Below are positions 61,925 to 64,000 of a stretch of 64,000 nt of DNA, piece after piece. Origin of the DNA: Nemophila menziesii (Eukaryota; Streptophyta; Magnoliopsida; Boraginales; Hydrophyllaceae); contig JARWIR010000011.1 of assembly GCA_029959085.1 (NCBI GenBank), positions 7,689,840-7,753,839 on the forward strand, read 5' to 3'. The notes under the pieces are model-generated. The model saw nothing but the letters and a program-made list of their open reading frames with translations, was not told the origin of the DNA and did no database searches. Position 1 is the first letter of the stretch. Every line of letters starts with the position of its first letter. A program made the position numbers and the translations under genes.

Positions 61925-63445
61925 GGGCCAAAAACTTTTTGACATAAGGTGTAGTTTTTATTGTACACTTGATCTTTGTATTTGATGATCTTCAAATGGT
62001 TTACTTTATTGTTCTATGCAAGCTTGATAAAACTTGTAGCATTATAAAGAGGTAAAATTACATGTGGAACCTTTCTAAAATCTTGAAGGGACCTATAAAA
62101 GGAAAAATAAATTTCCCGCCAACCATCAGGAATACCTTCAAGATAATGTGATCCCCTACCTTAATTTGAATGTCCTTTCGTTTCGTATCAAACCAACACT
62201 TTTGACTATCATGAATCTGTTTCATGTAAATCATGATCAACACAACCTTAGCCTCGGTGTCTTTCAACTATTCAAACTCAAGTATTTTACTCTTTCTGAT
62301 ATCCAATTATAAAGGAGTAAGTAATAATTTCCCACGTAAGGTCTAAAGGCGCCATTTTGATAATTGCATGATAAATATTATGGTAGTCAAACTGAACTAG
62401 GGGTAGGTAACATTTCACTTTCACACCAAAGTTGATCACTTAGTCCCTAAGAATGTCTTCAAAAGATGTAATGGTCATCATAGTTGTTCATGAGATCAAG
62501 GGTGGAAGACCATACTTAACCCTTACTATACCCTAAGGCTCGTAAAAGACTTCTCAAAAATCTATATCTGAACTTTGTATCACGATCCGAAATAACCTTT
62601 TATGGTACGTCATGTTACATTCACAACCTCATCCATAGATAACTTAGCCAACTTCTTTACATCGAAATATGTTTGTACTAGCAAGAAATGTGGTGATTTG
62701 GTTAAACCGTGGAAAATCATTCAAACTGAATTTAACCAGTCTATGGATTTCTGAAAACCCACAACAAATCCATGTATACAATGTATTGTTTACAAATTTG
62801 GATACTCATAGGATCCAACAAGCCCTTGGGTTTTGTATTCAAATAATATTTATTTAATCAATTCTGGCACATCAAACTCACACTCACTTATTAAATTACA
62901 TCAATACATCCTTGTCAATTTGTGTATTAGAGTCTTTCACATCAACTAACTACATGAGAATCAGTTCCACGGTTGCATCTCGTACTTGTGCCTTACTTAT
63001 GTTCTTAAATTAGGTTGACTCAATTAGTAAAAATAGGCCATGCTATTCCTTACAATCTTTAAGGTTACTTCAAGTTACGATCTCTCAGACTTCCTAACTT
63101 ACCCGTCTTGGTCAGGTACAAAAGGCATGATGATTATAGCATCTTCTACTATATTTGCTCGACAAGGGTGATAGGAAATTATGATACCATTATCATGAAT
63201 AAAATTAAGCCACCTTCTCGACATCAAATTAAACTTCAATGTAATTTTTTTAAGGCTTAGATAGTTCATGTAGAAATCTAAAGACATTTCTTCAAAAATA
63301 AGTAATCCAAATTTTGAGGGTTAATACTAATACAGTTATATCCAAGTCACATGTTGGGTAGTTTATCTCATTGTCTTGTAATTGTCATATAGTTTATGCA
63401 ATCACCTTTCTATTTTACATCAAAACAAAACCTAACCATGTGTGG
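61925..63445 (-). pseudogene. Ty3/gypsy pol relic (RNase H, integrase), unit C
   Basis: Same relic as in A and B. The integrase C-terminal segment is at 62267-62058 (VGDHIILKVF, GPFKILERF), the core end at about 62480-62280, and RNase H at about 63440-63099 (SRRWLNFIHD, YHPCRANIV). It is broken by stops and frameshifts. Confidence 0.85.
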
Positions 63446-64000
63446 GAGTGAAAACAATATATAAAGAACTTATTATTTTTCTCAAGGAAGGAAAAAATAG
63501 GAACAAATCTCAACCTTCGTTTGAATTCTGGAAACTCGAAAGTTGTTTACATCATAGGTCATACCCTTATATTGGGTATGTTGAAAGCAATAAACCTTAT
63601 TGCATACACTAACATAGCTAAATACTTTAATAATGTCTATTCAATTTTGTCTTAAGACGGATTTTCTTCAACAACATTACACTTGGCTTCTTCGAGGATT
63701 TGATGATGACACTCACCTTGTTCTACAATATGGTCAAATCCATGAATTTCATCTATTAATGAAGACTTATTCACGTCAAAATCCTCCATGTTGGATGATA
63801 AAGGATCCATTATGGATTTAAATCCCCGAGCATACTTAGGTGATCATTGAGCTTTCCCCTCTTAGAAGAAGCTCGTCAATAGTAAGTAATTTGTAATTGG
63901 TTAAATGTAATTAACTTAAAAAATAATAAAAATAATTGTAAGGGTTTCCAAATTAATTGAATGATTTTTATTTGACCCTTAAGTAGACAAATAATATCGA
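63446..64000. other. Window end, counterpart of A 3906-4675
   Basis: Contains the same unassigned minus-strand coding trace as 4090-4290. The AT microsatellite and about 200 bp around it are deleted near 63927. The zinc-finger relic expected next lies beyond the window. Confidence 0.45.

Larger units (their letters stand above)
58983..64000 (+). repeat. Tandem segmental duplication, unit C (partial)
   Basis: Third unit, cut by the window end. It matches A 1 to about 4675. Differences are a rearranged stretch just inside the start (59041-59107), a 65-bp extra sequence near 60525-60590, a roughly 306-bp insertion at 61031-61336, a very short AT tract (60101-60114), and loss of about 200 bp around the second AT microsatellite near 63927. 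It keeps the gypsy integrase C-terminal segment that A has lost. Confidence 0.92.

Overview
The window looks like nuclear DNA of a flowering plant. It is very AT-rich and has a plant-type tRNA-His(GTG) gene, single-finger QALGGH-type C2H2 relics ending in an EAR motif, and decayed Ty3/gypsy, CACTA, hAT and Harbinger-type elements. It also carries a short insertion resembling plastid 23S rDNA. I could not place the species. No intact multi-exon host gene is visible, and nearly all short open frames are chance or relics.

The main structure is a head-to-tail tandem segmental duplication with a very large unit. Unit A is 1-30935, unit B is 30936-58982, and unit C (58983-64000) is cut by the window end. 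Each unit begins with the same GATCTTTTATG sequence, and units A and B end in the same 3' sequence. The copies differ by scattered substitutions (a few percent by eye, not computed), by microsatellite length and by discrete indels.

The shared layout per unit is: an exon-like open frame on the plus strand (about 0.83-1.07 kb into A); a minus-strand gypsy pol relic (RNase H and integrase, about 2.6-3.9 kb); a minus-strand C2H2/EAR zinc-finger pseudogene with a TATA box (about 5.1-5.56 kb); and a 190-bp plastid 23S-like fragment held between two ~195-bp direct repeats (about 6.4-7.0 kb). The copies then diverge. A has a second gypsy pol relic (7023-9017) where B has about 3.9 kb of unrelated DNA (38429-42326). 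They rejoin in LTR-retrotransposon-like noncoding DNA. Only A has a 1.56-kb Harbinger-like element there, and only A has the 12.3-15.9 kb block with a second zinc-finger relic and the 5' half of a CACTA element. From about 15.95 kb in A (44.02 kb in B) the two are collinear to the unit end, sharing two small hAT elements, an unrecognised coding relic and degenerate retrotransposon sequence.

The probably functional gene is a tRNA-His on the minus strand at 31044-31115. It lies in a ~130-bp segment flanked by a perfect 12-bp direct repeat, 109 bp inside unit B and absent from A and C. I find no sign of a new functional multi-gene system. The interest lies in the mega-repeat, the tRNA capture near its junction, the plastid fragment with duplicated flanks, and the different insertions and losses that mark each copy.
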